Shown here in pieces: positions 38,169 through 41,739 of a DNA stretch of 41,739 bases; positions within the stretch are counted from its first letter, which is position 1; each line of letters begins with the position of its first letter. The stretch is taken from NCBI GenBank assembly GCA_022925895.1, contig JAKSYS010000563.1, positions 1-41,739 on the forward strand, in the 5' to 3' direction. The notes beneath the pieces were generated by a model. That model searched no databases and was not told where the DNA came from. It was given only the letters and a program-made list of their open reading frames with translations. A program made the translations under genes and the position numbers. This stretch comes from Fragilaria crotonensis. Taxonomy: Eukaryota > Bacillariophyta > Fragilariophyceae > Fragilariales > Fragilariaceae.

Positions 38169-40714
38169 AAATGTAATTGGAATAACATTAGGCTTTTTGG
38201 TAACTGTGACATCCCATACTGGATGATCCGTGTTTTGGCCGCGAAGAAATTACCATAGATATTTCCGACACGTTCACCCACCATGGATGTTCCATGTCGG
38301 ATCAAGCGGCCATCCCATCCAATAAGGACACCATCAGACAATTTGATTGCAATTCCGGCGTATTCGCGATCCGTTCCAGGAAATTTGCCTTCATGTTCGG
38401 AAGAACAAAGTACCAATCTTCGGTGCTGCCGGGATAGTCTTCGGTCCAGATGGTGAACCCCTGACTTGCATCATTTACGTCAAAATGAGACGAATTTGCC
38501 AAATTGATCGACAAGTCCATGCTCAGGGTAACACGGCATCGGCCCCCCTCCATACCCCGAGCGTGCTGCATCCCAGAATCATTTTCGAAGTCCTGCATCA
38601 CCCTGAGGGCCGCCGGGATGGCAACAGATGCAAGTATAGACGCGGCGTCCACGGCTTTCGAGAGCACCGGGATTGCTTCCTCACTTGAAGATGTTACGTA
38701 CTGCACACTATTCCAAGACTTGTCAATGCGTCTCCCAATTGGATGCATCCCTCAAAGTCACCATTGCCAGCACGAGCACCAGAACTGCCCCTTTCACGTG
38801 ACACCATGCGACAATGCTTATTGATGTCGGTCAGAAGTTCCTCGCAACCCGATCCAACAATGTGCGGGAGGTAGCGAATCTGCACAACCGAAAGGCGCTC
38901 GAAAGGGAGTTGACCATCGGTCGAGGGCGGTATTGTCACATGACACTCAAGTCAAGCTCACTGAATTCTTTCGGATCAATGACCCACGTTGTCGACGGGT
39001 CAATTTTCTGTCCCATGTGTAGAAATCCCGGCGCATAGTGGCGACCTCCCAGTCTGGCTGACATCGAACGCGAGAAGGCTTCTTGGAATAATTTGGCCCC
39101 GGACTTTTCATCGGCATTTGACAAGTTGTCCCCTCGCCCAATGTAGTCAGGTGGGAGTCCAGGTCCTTCCTCGTCCGCCAGTTGCCTTGCGGTGAACCAC
39201 TCTCACAAGTGATCTGGGTCTCAGCCCCGGGATTGCATGAGGGAATGGCAGCAAATTTGTGGCTGAACGGCGAATACTCCATTTCCAAATGGAGCACTTC
39301 TTCGCATTTACAAGTCGTGAAACATAAGACCCATTTCCAAAGCAGTTGTTGGGAGTCACGCCGAAGTCGCAACCAGTTTATATCCATTGGCACATGTGAA
39401 TTCAGTAGCCCCGTCAATAGAGAGCGGCGCTCCTGTGACAATAGAATACCCCAGCTTGGGAAGGATGACAATGCAGGCACGGTAGAACTCGTCGCTGTTG
39501 TTGTTTGCAGAAGGACAATAATTAAAAGCATTTCCATCTCGGACAGCAATTGCTAAGTTCACGGCATCCACATCATCGAGCAGACATGCTTGCACAGGAG
39601 CAACAGGAGCATCCTGGTTGCATCTTTGCCTTTCTTCTTGTTGTACATCTCAATAACAGGACGACCTCTCGAGAGAATGCAATCCATAACAACAACATCC
39701 AGATCAGAATGACTTTCTCAAGACTGTACATTTCATCGGGATGTTGGCAACGTTGAGCATGACGTGGTCATCACCAAAAGCATGTTTGAGGCCTGAGTCA
39801 ACCCATTGAACAGGAGTCTTGCCAATAGTTTCATCGCAAAACGGCAATGATGCCGGTGCCGGTAGGGGGTACTGGCACAGATGCCATTGGGTCCACTGGA
39901 ACAGATGCCGACCTGTTCTTCTTTCGTCTCCTTGGCTTCCTTTGCTTTTGGAGAGGTGGTCGAAAAGAGTTGAACTTCAAAGAAAAGCTTCCACGGACTG
40001 CAAAGGCAAACATTTTGCTATCACATTGGCAACTTGATTGTGGCTTGCCAAAGCAAGCGATGGGTGCTGCCGAAGTAAAGGACCTGACAAAGCTCCCGAT
40101 TCCTTGAGGGTTTTCCTTGCAGCCTTCACCGTCTTCCATGATCTTCTTCCAGCGCGAAGCAAATCAACATCCAAACCTTCCGTTTCCCTGATGATCTGCT
40201 TCGTCGCCTTCACTGCCTTTAATGTTCTTGTCTTCTTCACTTTGGCATCACCCGTAGGCACAGATCGAACTTTCGTGGCAACAATGATGACCCGGGAGAG
40301 CTCACCAGGCAGCGTCCGTTGAAATACACCAGAACGAACCGGACGTTGACGCCAATTGTTGACCTTTTGCTTCCCTTTCTTATTGCATCGCCTACTAGCA
40401 CTTAATCCATCGCTCTTACTAAACCCACAGGCAACATGAGCCGTCAAGGTACCCTTCGATGACGTAAAGTTCTTCAATTCTAACTTCACAACAACCCGAA
40501 TCTCACGCATTTGCTCAATCTTCTTCTCCTTGTCCAGCTCAACCTTCCTCTTCCGCTCCTTCTTCAACGACATACTTGATGTTGATTTCTTCTTCCCCCC
40601 ATTCTTCATTAGCCTGACTCGAATTGGTGCCTCGCCCTCCGAAGATGAATCCTCAAACCATTCCCTCATTGTCATTGATGAACAGGAAGCAGTTGAACCT
40701 GCAGTCTCCGTCAT
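38147..40714 (-). pseudogene. 2OG-Fe(II) dioxygenase-like gene (TET/JBP-like?), frame-broken
   Basis: From ATG 40714 (MTETAGSTASCSSMTMREWF) the frame is open to 39977 and rich in Lys/Arg. Later pieces in other frames are TIGKTPVQWVDSGLKHAFGD, DDVDAVNLAIAVRDGNAFNY, FHMGQKIDPSTTWVIDPKEF-like sequence, and the core SINLANSSHFDVNDASQGFT. The core's HFD (His at 38487, Asp at 38481) fits the iron-binding HxD. DGVLIGWDGRLIRHGTS (distal His about 38296) and an Arg about 9 residues on would complete the 2OG-Fe(II) set. A link to TET/JBP nucleic-acid oxygenases is inference from this motif order. At least five frameshifts make this copy inactive. Its 3' end overlaps the transposase's. Confidence 0.55.
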
Positions 40715-40780
40715 GACACCAGCAGCAAGTAAGAATGAAATCCAAAACCTGGATGTTGTTCTAACCACAAGCCAACAAAC

Positions 40781-41514
40781 GTGGGTCGACACAAAAAGCT
40801 TCCAGCGTCGCGAAACTTGTCAAGAAACCAGCGACTGACAAGAAATTCACAACCTGGGTCGTCTTGTTCTAGCCACACGCCGACAACCAAATCTTCTTTG
40901 GCTGAGCTTTATATATGTAAAACACAAAGCCAGAAGGAGATTGGAGGCCAGCAAATGTGGGTTGACACAAAGCTCCCAGCGTTGCGAAACTTGTCGAGAA
41001 ACCAGCGACTGACGAGCAATCCACAACCCTGGTCGTCTTGTTCTAACCACACGCCGACAACAATGTCTTCTTTGGCTGAGCTTTATATGTGTAAAACACA
41101 AAGCCAGAAGGAGATTAGAGGCCAGCGAATGTCGGTCGACACAAAAAGCTTCCAGCGTCGCGAAACTTGTCGAGAAACCAGCGACGGACGAGAAATCCAC
41201 AACCCTGGTCGTCTTGTTCCAACCACACGCCGACAACAAAATCTTCTTCGGCTGAGCTTTATATGTGTAAAACACAAAGCCAGAAGGAGATTGGAGGCCA
41301 GCGAACGTGGGTCGACACAAAAGATTCCAGCGTCGCGAAACTTGTCGAGAAACCAGCGGCGGACGAGAAATCCACAACCCGGGTTGTCTTGTTCCAACCA
41401 CACGCCGACAACAAAATCTTCTTCGGCTGAGCTTTATATGTGTAAAACACAAAGCCAGAAGGAGATTGAGGCCAGCGAACGTGGGTCGACACAAAAGATT
41501 CCAGCGTCGCGAGA
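40781..41514. repeat. 174-176-bp tandem array, four units and a partial fifth
   Basis: Units start at 40781, 40957, 41131, 41307 and 41481 (period 176, 174, 176, 174), each beginning GTGGGTCGACACAAA or a close variant. Each contains AAACTTGTCGAGAAACCAGCG, CCACACGCCGACAAC and GCTGAGCTTTATAT. Long frames run through the array on both strands simply because of its low stop density. I do not call a gene. Confidence 0.93.
40903..40920 (-). promoter_or_regulatory. TATA-like box upstream of the dioxygenase-like gene
   Basis: On the minus strand this reads TTACATATATAAAGCTC, about 195 bases before ATG 40714. Each array unit carries the same element as CATATAAAGC, so the gene would have one near TATA box and three upstream copies. 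Functional use is inference. Confidence 0.4.
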
Positions 41515-41739
41515 TCAGCTGCAAGGTGTTGTCAAAGTTGCTCGGGCTCAAGGGCAGAGAGGGTTTGCGAAAGGCAATGAATGATGACATGAGATGTCTT
41601 TCGCACTGAGGAGCGAATGTGTTTCAGTTGTTGCGAAAATAGACTAAAACGAGTTTTCAGGATCGCCCAAACCATACTCTAGTAGAATACATACTACGTA
41701 CTCACGTATGTCACAAGCAGCAATGGGGAGACTCAACCA

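Noticed and set aside
40781-41590. Long ORFs on both strands (267 and 247 codons) over the tandem array
   Set aside because: Both strands are open in several frames because a low-stop repeat unit is iterated; the translations are repeats of one another with no domain.

Overview
This is eukaryotic nuclear DNA. A canonical spliceosomal intron (GTAAGT...AG) splits an ankyrin-kinase gene, and the rest is ubiquitin, RING and ZZ-finger genes set in a dense field of transposable elements. The Gag remnant, the LINE-like RT/RNase H proteins, and the partner of the Plavaka/KDZ-like transposase resemble families I associate with diatoms. A diatom or close stramenopile is therefore my best guess, but that is inference. 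I recognised no rRNA, tRNA or CRISPR array.

Layout. (1) 129-1106: a ubiquitin fused to a zinc-binding region and a RING-H2 finger, cut by one in-frame TAA. (2) 1506-2105: a short hAT-like element with 8-bp target duplications. (3) 2.7-14.2 kb: a deeply nested set of retrotransposons. An old Gag remnant appears to hold element Z (minus strand). Z is split by element A (3434-13278, 20-bp target duplication). A is itself split by four later insertions: E (3839-4674), B (6131-11030), C (11109-11455) and D (12388-12460). Removing each insertion together with one copy of its target duplication restores the interrupted reading frame. (4) 15107-17781: an ankyrin-kinase-RING-like gene with one intron and a frame-broken 3' end. 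(5) 20532-22306, minus strand: a Cys-rich, double-ZZ-finger gene with frameshifts. (6) 22798-24810: a second hAT-like element, itself holding a 1.2-kb inverted-repeat element (23391-24624). (7) 25-27.4 kb: gene-poor tandem and inverted repeats. (8) 27.8-41.5 kb: transposon territory with two Plavaka/KDZ-like DDE transposase copies. The copy at 32146-34610 (minus) is decayed and the copy at 35190-38168 (plus) is nearly intact. The associated genes are a decayed GNAT/Ulp1-like/papain-like multidomain gene and a decayed 2OG-Fe(II) dioxygenase-like gene (TET/JBP-type by inference), followed by a 174-176-bp tandem array upstream of the latter.

How the parts fit. The left half is a record of successive target-primed insertions by related LINE-like elements that share 3' ends. 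Several of these elements end in a PCNA-binding-like (PIP-box) motif. The right half looks like one or two large DNA transposons. In them, transposase and accessory genes face each other tail to tail with overlapping stop codons. The accessory set (acetyltransferase-like, SUMO-protease-like, cysteine-protease-like and dioxygenase-like) suggests elements that modify host chromatin or proteins. Most of these genes are broken by frameshifts. The longest open frames are the second transposase and the middle part of element B.
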